A stretch of 64,000 bases of DNA from Siphonodentalium dalli (GCA_032622095.1 CP136062.1:56461849-56525848); one strand, 5' to 3'; positions 1 through 12,077 are shown, counted from the stretch's first letter. Numbers and translations are program-made. Notes: generated from the sequence alone by a model not told the origin.

Positions 1-60
1 AAAAATGTGAATATAGTGTCCTAAGTGCGACGTCGGAATACAGCGGCCATTCGAGCTTCC

Positions 61-170
61 TTTTTGGGGTTGCTTCGGTGGCCGTGTGGTATTGACGTCG
101 GACTTTGAGTCGCAAGGCGCGCTCGCCGTCGGGCCGGGGTTCGTATCCCACCCAATTTCAAAAATTTGCA
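61..170 (+). repeat. tRNA-like SINE head (pol III A and B boxes)
   Basis: An A-box-like TGGCCGTGTGG lies at 79-89 and a B-box-like GGTTCGTATCC at 138-148, spaced as in a tRNA gene with a long variable arm. I could not fold a clean cloverleaf and there is no tRNA-like 3' end, so a tRNA-derived SINE head is likelier than a working tRNA gene. It differs from the SINE at 49838. The body after 170 is not recognisable. Confidence 0.4.
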
Positions 171-1972
171 TTGTCTCAAAATTCAAATTTGCCGCTCAGT
201 AATAAAATAGTTAATGATTATGGTACAATTTGTAAAATATACTAGTAAGATAACATACTTATAGTCCATTTACATTGGAGAATTACAGTTACTAAAGCTG
301 AATGGGATCATGCATGCTATTGGGAGCTACTAGCCTAGAGGATACTTTTTTCAGACTGGAGGGACACACAATCTGCAAATGAACCTGGATAAGTACCATG
401 TGATGGAGAGACAATGTTTGAAATCTATAATTAATTTAATGATGAACTTATAAATGTGTATCATTTGTGGCTCTTTCCTTGACAGTCAATAAGACATCAG
501 CTACTTTTTATCCAGGATTTTCGCACAAGTATAGTTCAATTCCTTCTTTATCTTGAACACATCCTTGCATTCTGCATCTCATTTTGTCTCATCTGGATTA
601 TTTTCGGCTCATGCATGTTGCACACATCACTTTGTGACCCACCAATATCATTAAGGTGTTGCCATTGGCATTGGCATACGGTATAGATCTGTCCACTTCC
701 TGAAATAATACAGAATTCGAAGCATTTAATTTTAATTTATAAATAATTTACAGGTTACAGGTATGAAATATGTTATATTGGGATATTTCCCATGCAGTAC
801 ACACCACTCACCAGTGCCTACATTGGCAAACCATGTAATATTCAGTTGTTCATACCTCTTAGGCTCTTTATGATAGCAGTATAAATTATACAAAAATAAT
901 GCTATTGCTATAAATATAATAATAAATAAGGCTAATGATATATTTCAACATAGCTGACCAGTACTTGTATACATTATAATTAATGCCCACGCAGTCTCAA
1001 TGTCATTTATTAACATTATGAATGTGAGTATACTATGCGAGTCTAATGATCAAAAGACACATGAATTATGATTATCATTTATATGAAAAATATGTTTATC
1101 AACAAATGTTATATATTACAAAAAGTGGACATGAAAACAAGTCAAACTATGAATAGTATGATCTGACACTACAATTAGAATCTAGGAGTAGGACATGTAA
1201 ACTGCCAAATTGGTGAATTGTTTTGACTGTTCATTTCAAAATTATTGCTGTAGTACACCTGATCACACCTGGCAGTCACATGGAATTCTTGAAATATGAC
1301 AGCTGTCATTGAAATATTTCTTCCGTAAAACACGCTTGGGTCGGTACCCGGTATACATGATATTCAAATTACCAATGCAATCATGAATGGTGAGATCTAT
1401 TAAATTAATTTCATTTTGAAAGTCGTTACTAACATAACTTCAGTCTTCATCCAGGTGAAAATGACAAAAATAGAATACAGAATGTCGTGTTGTTTATTAG
1501 TATTACAAAAATTGTCTCAAACGGCATAAAAACTCACCTTTCTGACTCCCCAACGGACACCCTTGGAAACGTGAGATTCTGATAATTCATGACAGTTGGT
1601 GTACAATTAATTCAGCTGCAATAGACGCCAGAGTTTTCTCTTTTTATTGCGACGAGAAAGCACTGTTTTGATTAGAACAATCGGAGTTGAACTACCTTTA
1701 GCAATGGCGGACAGAATCGGAGTGCGTTACCGATTGGCCCATCAAATGACGTCGAGTGACGTATCTATCCTTCCTTCATCTATGATATTGTTCACTAATA
1801 CTGTTGTATTATCGTCAATTCAACTGAAAGAAGTTTTTATAGTCCCATGATGCAAACTCCATGCAGCGCCCTCTACGTTAGCACTGCGATATAGCTCAGC
1901 GGAGCGATGGGAGATAACTCTGCCTGGATTTTGCCAATGATGTTCCCAAGCTCCATTCATAGTTGGTGGGCA
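171..1972. other. No gene seen; AT-rich spacer
   Basis: AT-rich sequence with short unsupported frames only. A 67-codon frame at 1647-1850 has no recognisable motif, splice context or poly-A signal and I treat it as chance. Confidence 0.5.
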
Positions 1973-2228
1973 CTGAAAGGAATCAGGATAGGCAGGTCCG
2001 GTCTGCGCATGCGCAGTTTTTAATGTAATAATAATTTGTCGAATAAAACTGAGCGGAACGACTTAACTAAAGTTCTGTAAACCATACGGTCAATTTGATC
2101 ACATTGACAACGCATTGTGCGTGTTTGACCAAACTATGAACAGTTGTGGGAGTGTTCGATCCTCTTGTCGTGCGCGTCAAAAAATGACGCATTCATAGAC
2201 TGGACCTGCCTATCCTGATTCCATTCAG
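1973..2228. mobile_element. 256-bp MITE with 31-bp terminal inverted repeats
   Basis: The left end (1973-2003) and right end (2197-2228) are inverted copies sharing the core GGAATCAGGATAGGCAGGTC with about two mismatches over 31 bases. The interior has no coding capacity. No clear target-site duplication is visible, so the superfamily is unassigned. Confidence 0.7.
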
Positions 2229-3198
2229 CCTTTTCCTTCATAGTTCGGCCCCCTGCGCAGGACTTACGTCATGGCGTAGCGATCGGGGGACTGAACTATG
2301 TTTTGTACCTTCTCTGCGACTCTGCTGAACTTTTGTGCTATTTTTATTTCTGAAACCGAGTCGTTATTTCGTGAGATAATCCAGATTCAGAATCCGAAAC
2401 AGATTACGGGGCGGGGCTAAACACAGATTACGGGGCGGGGTTAAACCGCGATTACACGGATTCTACGTCAGATTTTGAAATCCGAGTGGTCGCCGGAACT
2501 GTAGGTTTAATGTCCCCCAGCGTCAAACATAACTCTTGTATTTGACACAAGTATTCATTTGAATCTTATATTTATAATGTACATGTTTGTGGTGAAAGTC
2601 CAGCATTTCTTTCTCGCCGAGTATATAATAGTTGAAATCGACATGCGTAGGGGCGATATAAATGGATGGGATTATAAAATGAACATCATGAAGTTGACAA
2701 TGAAAATTACAAGTTTGGCCATCAACTGAAGTGCTCCCCCAGGGTAACTGTCAATAATGTCCAATTTCAGTAAAATCCTGCCTGTTTACACTCGACAGCA
2801 CACATGCATTTATATCTGTATTTTAATTAATTTGATATATGATCATATGGATCGTTTATATTTTGCAATACTTTTTAGATAAAGGGCGGTTTCGTATGTT
2901 CTATTGGGTTTTGAAACTGCGAGGCGGGGAAATCTCGGAATTAGATTCAGAATCCAACGAAATAGCGATTACGGTCTGTTCGTTTACAAAACAACAATGT
3001 ACCGAGTGTAATCTGGTCGTTTCGTTTCGGGATCCATAGCATACGGGGTGTAATATGTAAACAAGAATCCGGATTATACCACGAAATAACGACACTGGCT
3101 GTTATCGCTATATTTAGTAGATATCCATCGTCGCTATATTTAGAACGTGTTGGCTCGATTTCTGAAAGCCAAATTCAACAAACAAAACATATTTACTG
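2229..3198. other. No gene seen; small local duplications
   Basis: A short tandem duplication at about 2400-2445 repeats ACAGATTACGGGGCGGGG twice, and a related ATTCAGAATCC motif recurs near 2944. Overlapping short frames on both strands at 2839-3095 share no motif and look like chance. Confidence 0.4.
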
Positions 3199-3610
3199 TT
3201 AAAGATACTCAATCCGATTCGATGGTCTCCACATAATCAGATTCCAATAACAATCAGAATCGATTAATTTCCCAAAAATAATGCTAACCTCTATCAACTA
3301 TAGGTTACAATTGCCCGAAACGTGTGTTATTTATCAACATGTGTTCGAACAAATTTTGCCTTATTATCAACACAGAGCCTCTTGATTTTAGAGATATCCA
3401 TCTTCATCCGCAATTTGGTCCGAGACCGTCGGCTCGTCGACTTTTTCCTGGACCATTAATAAGTCTCTATGGTGAAAGATAATAGATTTCCAAAATCGAT
3501 ATCTAATAACTCTGAGCTTTCAGATGGGATCCTCGACTCGAAAAAAATATTTTTTAACCCGGAATCCAAATAAATAGTAATTGAGGGGCGCCTAATTATG
3601 CATCTTTTAA
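3199..3610. mobile_element. TTAA-flanked MITE, family with AAAGGTACTCAATCCGAT ends
   Basis: Starts TTAAAGATACTCAATCCGAT and ends ATGCATCTTTTAA, so TTAA lies at both ends. It shares its body, including TCCTCGACTCGAA and ATCCATCTTCATCCGCAATT, with copies at 13610, 20586, 20996, 34027, 36274, 42824 and 43324. It lies against the 3' side of the LINE relic. TTAA target duplications are typical of piggyBac-type elements; that assignment is inference. Confidence 0.7.
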
Positions 3611-5090
3611 ACAGTTCTTTCCTGACACTATAGACATAAACAAAATACAAAATGAACCGGAAAATTTCATTGTTATATTTGTCACTTTTATGAACCAGCT
3701 TCGGCTCGAATCGTCTTTTATCGATAGTTGTCTCATTGCTATAGCATATTCTGCAGCGTTGTGTGATTTTGCAATATTGATAAAAGTAGTTAGTAACTTC
3801 ATGTCAATGAGGCCTTGCATGGTTAGTGCCATATCAGTGCATATATACCGCTGCGTTTGGAGTTTTAGGAGGACTTGGCGTTGGTATTTTTCAAGTTTTT
3901 CATTGTTATGATAGTATTCGAGTCCGTGTGTCATACGTGGAATAACAAATGTATTCCACATCTGGTGAGATTATGGGTAAGAGACCGTTTGTCCCATGAA
4001 TACCGGTCCCCATGCATGAGTTCATATAAGGTTTACGCCCAGACTGCCCAGTAGCTACTCGGTCACTAATATTAGGAGTATTTGTTGCGTTTCGCTCGAT
4101 ACCCAGATGTTTTGCGGTATCTACCACAGCGAATTCTGTTTCACCTAATTTTATATTGATATTGTTAGGTTTTTTATTCGCTGTTTTCATTATAACGATT
4201 TCAGTTTTACTTGCAATAATTCCAAAATGATCTTTGCTTGAGGTGTTATACACTGCGGTGGTTAATAGCTGTGAATCAGATGGTGTTGTTGCTAGTAGTG
4301 CTACGTCATCGGTGCATGTGGGATCTGTTATGTTTACATTTCCAATTCTTAGTGCTGCATTTACTGAGGATATGAAGCATATCGTTGTTAACTCTTTTAT
4401 ATAGCATAGCGGATAGTTACACTCCTTGTCTAATGCCTTGTTTTAGCTCGATGTCTTTAGAGGCAGCATTATTATATTTTATTTTTGTGTCTTTGTGCAG
4501 TGACTGATTAAATGGGTCTGGTGGTCACCCAGATTCTTTCCATTTGAAGTGTGTGTTGTTTGCAGTTGTTATTGCATTTGAGATTCTGCAGTTTCAGGTT
4601 TGTATGCCTTTCTTACTGCATTTTTTATTATTTGTTTTAGATTTTGTGCCGCATCGTTCCATAAATCATTGAGGATATCAATGGCAGCACTTGTATTTAT
4701 AATCACGTCTGGGTGATCACGTCTGGGTGATTCATTAGGGCTGTACTGACTGGTGATTGGTATAATTCAGTATCGCATTTTGCCAATTTTAGTTTTTGCG
4801 GTAGTATGATTGTCATTTTTGTGTCGAGAGATTACGTTGATGTTCTATATTCATATCTGATGTTAACAACTCACGGTCTGGTGTAGTATTAGGATCGTGT
4901 ATTACTTCTTCTTTAGTTTTATAATGTCATTATATTTCGATGTTTCCAGAATGTAATCGACTGTAGATTTTCCCCAGTACGATTGGGATGTATATATGAG
5001 TGTCAGATACGTTATTTGGAACTGTCAGACCATGGTACGATACAGCTTGTCTTGTGGTGTTGATGGGCCTTTATATATATTAGAGCGTGG
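3611..5090 (-). pseudogene. Degenerate LINE (non-LTR retrotransposon) endonuclease/reverse transcriptase
   Basis: Read on the minus strand, the relic runs 5' to 3' through an endonuclease-end-like stretch (GKSTVDYILETSKYNDI, about 4930-4980), a linker, the RT motif LKQGIRQGV (about 4415-4445), a damaged catalytic motif TCTDDVALLA (about 4280-4320, where A/YADD is usual) and the post-RT region (KTEIVIMK, DTAKHLGIE, then WNTFVIPRMTHGLEY and EKLEKYQRQVLLKLQ). Frame changes and stops interrupt it, for example a stop directly after RQGV, and most of the fingers/palm between endonuclease and motif B is missing. The two longest surviving frames are 3906-4253 and 3596-3961. The order endonuclease-RT-thumb fits a vertical LINE open reading frame 2 from an invertebrate. 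It is dead; clade assignment needs a protein search. Confidence 0.8.
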
Positions 5091-5108
5091 GTTTGAATCT
5101 TTCTCAAT

Positions 5109-5514
5109 GACTCGGCCATTTCCGCTTCGCTGAGAAAATAACCTCTTCCATAAATAGGAACCATATCTGCCGGTCTATTGCAATCACGTGACTGACCATG
5201 TACGTACTACCGGTAAATACGTCTGTTGGCTGGGTGACTCGTCTGTTAAACTGGAACTAATTATTTCTACTTATTACGATTTATTAGATTTATTTATTTA
5301 TTAATAAATTTATTTATTAAATACTATTTCATGCATGATGAAGTCTGGTACATATACTGCCATGCAGTGAATATAATACATTCTGCTCCATTCACATCTA
5401 CGCGTCAATGAGTCAATATTGTCGCCTTATTACCAGGGTCATATAATGTAGCATTGCCCGAATATGTTTTTATGGAAGAGGTTATTTCTTGATCGAAGCG
5501 GAAATGGCCGAGTC
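5109..5514. mobile_element. 406-bp inverted-repeat element
   Basis: GACTCGGCCATTTCCGCTTC at 5109 and its complement ending at 5514 form arms of about 45 bases, continuing through AAATAACCTCTTCCATAAA. The interior is AT-rich without a reading frame. It lies at the 5' side of the LINE relic. Confidence 0.65.
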
Positions 5515-5872
5515 GTGGGTACTGGGGCTTGAATCAAACGGCAAACATCGGTGATTTCCGTAGCAAATAATTTTCGCAAGAACGATAATCCGAGAAGTTG
5601 CGATTGGAGCTTGAATGTCTAAAACAGTAATTTTTCCAAATAATTATACATTTTTCGGTATGATATCATTTAGAAAGACGGAATTTGGCAAACAAATATT
5701 TTCGTTTAGCAAAAGTCAGTTTTTGGCCAGCGCCGACCCTGGAGTCTTTTTAATCCGTTCTCTATGAATGGATTCAGTTAGTTAAATAGTGTTATATCGG
5801 AATGGTGTATTATTAATCTGGATGAGTTTTCAGGGAAACAACAGTACAGTAGGAGTCATTGTTATGCAGGGA
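5515..5872. other. No gene seen
   Basis: AT-rich sequence without repeats or frames that I can support. Confidence 0.4.
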
Positions 5873-8205
5873 AATGTTCAGATAATAAGTTCAACAAACG
5901 ACAGTGTTAAACTTATTATCTGAACATTTTATATGGGATAAATACTCATCAATGTATACAAAGGGTTAAACTTATTATCCGAACATGTCATATGGGATAA
6001 CTACTCATCAATGATGATTTAGTATAGAAATGGTTAAACTTATTATCCGAACATGTCATATGGGATAACTACTCATCAATGATGATTTAGTATAGAAAGG
6101 GTTAAACTTATTATCTGAACATGTCATATAGGATAACTACTCATCAATGATGCTTTAGTATAGGAAGGGTTAAACTTATTATCTGAACATGTCATATGGG
6201 TTAACTACTACTCAATTATGATTTAGTATAGAAAGGGTTCAATTTATTATCTGAACATGTCATATAGGATAACTACTCATCAATGGTGCTTTAGTATAGA
6301 AAGGGTTAAACTTAGTATCTGGACATGTTATATGGGATAACTGCTCATCAGTGATGATTTAGTATAGAAAGGGTTAAACTTATTATATGAACATGTCATA
6401 TAGGATAACTACTCATCAATGGTGCTTTAGTATAGAAAGGGTTAAACTTAGTATCTGAACATGTTATATGGGATAACTGCTCATCAGTGATGATTTAGTA
6501 TAGCAAGGGTTAAACTTATTATATGAATATGTCATATAGGATAACTACTCATTAATGGTGCTTTAGTATAGAAAGGGTTAAACTTAGTATCTGAACATGT
6601 TATATGCTCATCAGTGATGACTTAGTATAGAAAGGGTTAAACTTATTATATGAACATGTCATATAGGATAACTACTCATCAATGGTGCTTTAGTATAGAA
6701 AGGGTTAAACTTAGTATCTGAACATGTTATATGGGATAACTGCTCATCAGTGATGATTTGGTATATAAAGGGTTAAACTTATTATATGAACATGGCATAT
6801 GGGATAACTACTCATCAATGATGCTTTAGTATATAAAGGGTTAAACTTATTATCTGAACATGTCACATGGGATAACTACTTATCAATGATGCTTTAGTAT
6901 ATAAAGGGTTAAACTTATTATCTGAACATGTCATATGGGATAACTACTCATCAATGGTGCTTTAGTATAGAAAGGGTTAAATTTATTGTCTGAACATGTC
7001 ATATGGGATAACTACTACTCAATGATGCTTTAGTATAGAAAGGGTTAAACTTATTATCTGAACATGTCATATGGGATAACTACTAACCAATGATGCTTTA
7101 GTATAGAAAGGGTTAAACTTATTATCGGAACAAGTTATATGGGATAACTACTCATCAATGATGATTTAGTATAGAAAGGGTTAAACTTATCATCTGAACA
7201 TGTCATATGGGATAACTACTCATCAATGATGATTTATCATTGAAAGGGTTAAACTTATTATCTGAACATTTTATATGGGATAACTACTCATCAATGGTGC
7301 TTTAGTACAGAAAAGGTTAAACTTATCATCTGAAAATGTCATATGGGATAACTACTCATCAATGATATTTTATTATAGAAAGGGTTAAAACTTATTATCT
7401 GAACATGTCATATGGGATAACTACTCATCAATGATGATTTAGTATAGAAAGGGTTAAACTTATTATCTGAATATGGCATATGGGATAACTACTCATCAAT
7501 GATGCTTTAGTATAGAAAGGGTTAAACTTATTATCTGAACATGTCATATGGGATAACTACTACTCAATGATGCTTTAGTATGGAAAGGGTTAAATTTATT
7601 ATCTGAACATGTCATATGGGTTAACTACTCATCAATGATGCTTTAGTATAGAAAGGGTTAAACTTATTATCTGAACATGTTATATGGGATAACTGCTCAT
7701 CAATGATGATTTAGTATAGAAAGGGTTAAACTTATTATCTGAACAAGTCATATGGGATAACTACTCATCAATGATGATTTAGTATAGAAAGGGTTAGACT
7801 TATTATCTGAACATTTTATATGGGGTAAATACTCATCAATGATGCTTTAGTATAGAAAGGGTTAACCTTATTATCTGAACATGTCATATGGGATAACTAC
7901 TCATCAATTATACTTTATTATAGAAAGGGTTAAACTTATTATCTGAACATGTCATATGGGATAACTACTCATCAATGATACTTTATTATAGAAAGGGTTA
8001 AACTTATTATCTGAACATGTCATATGGGATAACTACTCATCAATGATGCTTTAGTATAGACAGGGTTAAACTTATAATCTGAACATGTCATATGGGATAA
8101 CTACTCATCAATGATGCTTTAGTATAGAAAGGGTTAAACTTATTATCTGAACATTTCCCACGGGATAACTACTCATCAATGATGCTTTAGTATAGAAAGG
8201 GTTAA
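5873..8205. repeat. 68-bp minisatellite, about 34 copies, grown from a MITE arm
   Basis: The unit reads GGGTTAAACTTATTATCTGA, then ACATGTCATATGGGATAACT, then ACTCATCAATGATGCTTTAG, then TATAGAAA (68 bp). Copies differ by scattered substitutions and one internal deletion near 6604. Between about 6300 and 6760 a 136-bp dimer (TTAGTATCTG/GTTATATGGG unit alternating with TTATATGAAC/GTCATATAGG unit) repeats about four times. The left edge (5873-5930) is an inverted repeat, AAATGTTCAGATAATAAGTT facing AACTTATTATCTGAACATTT, and the right edge ends AGTATAGAAAGGGTTAA. Both edges match the MITE family at 23113, 32463 and 33400. Confidence 0.95.
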
Positions 8206-8420
8206 ACAGATAAGGGTCGTTCGAACCCCAACACTATGTATACCTTACTTATATATAAGTAATATATGTCAACACATACCTACGTGCAAGATGCCAGGAC
8301 AAATTCGTCGATATAGCATTGAAATATTTCTTACGTTTCTTTTTTTTGTCGATAAATTTGAGATTGTTTGGCTTGTGGCGGTACATTGTTTTTAGTCAGC
8401 GTCGCGTAAGACTTTCAACT

Positions 8421-8634
8421 TATAGTAATGCCCAAAGTAATTGACCACTTAACCACAGCAGAATTATGGGTAATTTTTCAGGATTTAGTCGGAAATATGG
8501 CTTGTTGCCATTTATCGGAATCTCGGCGAGAGCTTTCCGATGAATGGCAACAAGCCATATTTCCGACTAAATCCTGACAAATTACCCATAATTCTGCTGT
8601 GGTTAAGGGGTCAATTACTTTGGGCATTACTGTA
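8421..8634. mobile_element. Near-perfect palindromic MITE, CAGTAATGCCC family (mariner-like ends)
   Basis: A 214-bp foldback whose arms run through ATTATGGGTAA, AGGATTTAGTCGGAAATATG and GGCTTGTTGCC to a short loop near 8521. The family ends are TA-CAGTAATGCCC and GGGCATTACTG-TA, as in Tc1/mariner-type MITEs; this copy has TAGTAATG at its left end. Other copies: 31956, 33156, 33499, 38875, 39139, 44389. Confidence 0.85.
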
Positions 8635-8907
8635 GACCACTGGATGAACTTCTCTGAAACGTTTATGGTATACTAATTACTTTTGATGATTGAAACGAAG
8701 AGAACGCAGTTTTTAAAAAATAGTTTCAAGTTAAGATAACGCATATATACCTTTTCCGAACCCGGACATTTCGTTTCCGATTCCAGAATTCCGATGAATA
8801 CAGATAGGTGAGCGGCCAGGTCCCAAAAAATGGCCGTATTTAAGGAGTTTAATACATCTATATGGTACTTACGGGATTTATATATGTAATATGAAAGTTT
8901 AGATTAT

Positions 8908-9136
8908 ATGCTACAACATAGACCGTGTCGTAAATTTTTAAAGTGGTGCGGTAACCATGGAAACTGCCTCCATAAAGGTGACTCGACTTTCGTGAAATTA
9001 GCAATAATTGTAGCTTCCTTTACAATGATATACAGTTTATGTTATACTCTTGCACTAGAACGGGGACAAGATATGTTTTGTGTTACTGCAGGCTCATTTT
9101 ACCAACTGCCCTGTCCATTCGTACTTCAGTCCACAG
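8908..9136 (+). CDS. Two-TM small membrane protein, exon 1
   Basis: I do not recognise the family. The start is the first ATG after an in-frame stop 18 bases upstream. The exon ends ACAG|GTATTA at 9136 in phase 1 and encodes residues 1-76: a Cys/His/basic N-terminus, then a hydrophobic segment at about 29-50 (LAIIVASFTMIYSLCYTLAL), then a short loop with cysteines at 58 and 69. Without splicing the frame stops after eleven more codons in AT-rich intron sequence. Joined to exon 2 the phases match exactly and the junction codon is GTG (Val77). Role unknown; a small tetraspan-like or accessory membrane protein fragment is possible. Confidence rests on phase match, two membrane segments and the poly-A signal, not on homology. 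Confidence 0.55.
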
Positions 9137-10302
9137 GTATTAGGCACAATTTCTTTTTTTTAATTTAATCAAAATCTCGGAAAGGTATCTATCTCATTTT
9201 TGATAGAAGTCAGCATTTTTCTCTACAAAAGCAACATTTTATTTTTTATTGATCTGTAATTGCAGCACTATGTGACCAAATAATCATAGTTTTCAAAAAA
9301 GTTTGGTTCGCCGTCGTATTTGAGATTAGTGAACACAGAAAAACATTTAACGTTGATAAACATATTTATTTGGTTGGTACCCAAAACGCGTCCGTCCAAT
9401 GATAAATAAAAAAATCCAACAATCCAACAACTAAATCACCGAAATCTATACTCTAATCATCAAACTAAATAGCCCTATTGTCAAACAGACGTTGTTTCAC
9501 GAAGGACAGCTAATTTGGGTGTGGTACACAACATACATCGAGTTTAATAACGATTTTTGTCTTTTTTCCCCGTCAGTTTAACATGATTCTATTCTCGGGA
9601 GGCCATTTTGAAAGTGCGAAACAAACTCGAGAAACGCTGCCGTAAATGACTCCAAAATAAAATAATTTTACATCGATAAAAAAAAATGTTTTATCAAATT
9701 CCTTATCTAGTGGGTATTATATATCCACCACATGATTTTTGTCATTAAGAATGCCGGATATCAATTAAAAGAGAGATATTAAAATTAATTTAATAAAGTT
9801 CAAGTTAGTTTCGCTTTCAGTTTTGCAAAATGGCTTCCCGGGAATAGAAATCTGTAAAACGGACGAAAAGAAAGAACATAAATCGTTATTAAACACGATG
9901 TATGTTGAGTACCACCCCCAAATTAGCTGTACTTCATGAAACAACGTCTTTTCGACAATAGGGCTATTTAGTTTGATGATAATAGTATAGATTTCGGTGA
10001 TTTAGGGGTTAGATTATTTGATTTTTTGATTTTTCTTTGGACGGACGTTTTGGGTACCAAAAAATAAATTTCATTGACAACTTCGAATGATTTTCTATGC
10101 TCACTTGTTTAAAGTACGATGGAAAGCTAAACTTTAACAAAAATATGATTACTTGGGCACATAATGCTAGAATACCAGATCAATTTGATAAAAAAAATTG
10201 CTTTTGTGAGGATGATTTTTTGACCACCTATTTTCACTATCAGCCTTGATACTTACCTTTCCGAGATTTTGATTAAATTAAAAAAAAAAAAATTATGCCT
10301 AA

Positions 10303-10514
10303 TACCTGTGCTTCAGTCGCTTATCTTTTTTCCTGGTACCATTGAACCAGAATTGACTTAAAATTAAAAAGAATTTTGAAACATGCAGCCTTCCATCGAT
10401 GGCATTTATTGACAATATATAGCGTTGAAATGTGACAATACTTTTGGAGGGCCGTTTCCATGGCAACGGTATCACGTTCAGATTCGAGATCGAGTAGGTC
10501 CTATCAAGTAGCAT
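10303..10514 (-). pseudogene. Inverted, diverged copy of exon 1
   Basis: Read on the minus strand it begins ATGCTACTTGATAGGACC against ATGCTACAACATAGACC in exon 1, shares CCATGGAAAC, and ends at ACAG|GTATTAGGC as the true exon does. Its reading frame no longer encodes the hydrophobic segment and the donor phase differs, so it is not a usable alternative exon. A second, consensus-like donor (AAAGGTAAGTAT) lies just beyond it near 10250 on the minus strand. Confidence 0.5.
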
Positions 10515-10690
10515 TCAACCTTACCTTTCCAAAGATACAACATATACAGTGGGTATATTAATACGAAAATACCGCTCACCTATACGTCCTTCTGTGAAAA
10601 ATAATGCTCGTAGATAGGTAGTTCAGATAGTTCGTCCCCGTAGTTACGTCCGTGTTTCTTGTAACGTTTTTGTTTTCTTCGTCTTAACAG

Positions 10691-11064
10691 TGCCACCGTA
10701 CGTACCACCGACTACCACACCCGAACCGACTACCACACCCGGACCACCACCGGCATACGTCAACATCACCATCGAGACATACGTAGCCAAGAAAACCGGC
10801 ACCGCATCGGACGACAGGGTGTCTGCGAAGGTTATGGGCCTTGCTATAACAATCGGAAGCTTCAGCTTCATCTTCACGTTTCTCCTGATTGTCGATCTTA
10901 TTCCCGATCCCCGCAAAAACCCAAGAACAAATGACAACGACGGCTCAGGTTCAGATGACGATGACAGTAATACCGAAAACGATGACAACAACGACAACGT
11001 GTCCATGACAACGAATGCTTCTATCGCTGCCAGAGAGATCACAGTGTTACCAATAAATCCCTGA
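10691..11064 (+). CDS. Two-TM small membrane protein, exon 2 (terminal)
   Basis: A pyrimidine-rich acceptor (TTGTTTTCTTCGTCTTAACAG) ends at 10690. The exon encodes residues 77-200: a Pro/Thr-rich linker at 78-97 with TTTPEP/TTTPGP repeats, a sequon NIT in VNITIETY, a second membrane segment at about 124-147 (VMGLAITIGSFSFIFTFLLI), then a Ser/Asp/Asn-rich acidic tail at 157-180 and a TGA stop. Base composition (GC-rich third positions) contrasts with the AT-rich surroundings, which supports real coding. If both hydrophobic segments span the membrane and the tail is cytosolic, the Thr/Pro linker would be the outside loop; this is inference. Additional exons inside the intron cannot be excluded. 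Confidence 0.6.
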
Positions 11065-11108
11065 ACTAAATCATCTCGTAGACTGCCACAACGGCGATTC
11101 TACAAAAA

Positions 11109-11114
11109 AATAAA
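11109..11114 (+). terminator. AATAAA poly-A signal of the two-TM gene
   Basis: Canonical hexamer 45 bases after the stop codon at 11064; it gives a very short 3' UTR and marks the likely transcript end near 11130. Confidence 0.6.
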
Positions 11115-11380
11115 TACAACGGCGTTTCAATATATAATTGGGTATATAATTCAGAATCAACAACCATACTCACACGACCGTGTTGTGTCCACAGGAACCT
11201 GGCACAAACTTAGCAGAAGTTGACTACAGCAGACATCCACTCCATATTTGGAAACGATTTATTTCGTCATCATGGGGAAAGTAGCGTCGTCCTTGAAAAG
11301 AAATATCAAACGTAAATATGATGTTTAATGTCGGCTTTTCACAGATAGTAGATTACTGAACAGTACAGGCTACTATATAT

Positions 11381-11700
11381 GTGACCCGCCATATCAAATC
11401 CAGTCGGAAGTCGGGATTTTTTTTACCCTGTGCCAATGCATTCTCTTATATATGCGACCATAGGTCGCCTCGCATATATAAGAGAATGCATTGGCCTAAC
11501 AATTTTTTATCATGTTTTTTAATTAAATGTTTCTTACAATTTTTAGGACATAAAATAAAAAAACATCCATTACCCTGCAGGGAGCCCCACACATATATAT
11601 ATAGAAGCACATAGAAGAGTGTCGTCTGCTCATGTTTGTCTGGGGCTCTGTATGGGTGAAATTATAAAATTGTTAAAGAATACAAGAACAAATTATTAAA
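11381..11700. mobile_element. One-sided copy of the GTGACCCGCC element
   Basis: It begins GTGACCCGCCATATCAAATC and continues through the TATAAGAGAATGCATTGG hairpin (about 11430-11495) into a stretch (GGGAGCCCCACACATATAT, GTCTGCTCATGTTTGTCTGG) also found inside the complete copy at 34548-35010. The right terminal repeat is absent. Confidence 0.7.
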
Positions 11701-11952
11701 ATCACATATGATATATTGACCGATTGGTCTATGATTCTATGATTGTTTTTTAAAAAGTACGCCGAATTATTCGACCAATGTACCAGTGTTATGCGACGTG
11801 GTTCGCTTTATTTATTTATTTATTTTTGAAGGATTTTTATGGAATTCAGAACAATGTTTGGTTAACAAAAATGTGCATAATTACAATAGTAAGTTAAACA
11901 TTCTCTAGTTTAAATTATAGGAGGGTAGAACTTTAGTAGAAAAGATAAAGTT

Positions 11953-12077
11953 AAGAGAGAGAGAGAGAGAGTGCGCATGAGAGAGGGAATGAGAGAGAGA
12001 GAGAGAGAGGGGGAGGGAGGCGGGGAGAGAGAAAGAGAGAGAGAGAGAGCGAGAGAGACAGACAGACATAGGTAGAC

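Larger units (their letters stand above)
8808..10582. repeat. Large inverted repeat holding exon 1 and a diverged antisense copy
   Basis: The left arm starts near ATAGGTGAGCGG (about 8808) and the right arm ends at its complement (about 10582); the centre is near 9700. The best preserved part is intronic: GGTATTAGGCA, AATTTAATCAAAATCTCGGA, ACCCAAAACG, TCACCGAAATCTATACT and CTAAATAGCCCTATTGTC all recur inverted. The outer part of the right arm (10303-10514, minus strand) is a weak but visible copy of exon 1, sharing ATGCTAC, CCATGGAAAC and CCTCCA. The transcript of the two-TM gene would carry both arms. Confidence 0.75.

Noticed and set aside
61-170. Functional tRNA gene
   Set aside because: A and B boxes are recognisable, but I could not fold an acceptor stem or a convincing anticodon arm; a SINE head is likelier.
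10644-11042. 132-codon minus-strand frame
   Set aside because: Shadow of the plus-strand exon 10691-11064, which has the better splice acceptor, membrane segment and poly-A signal.
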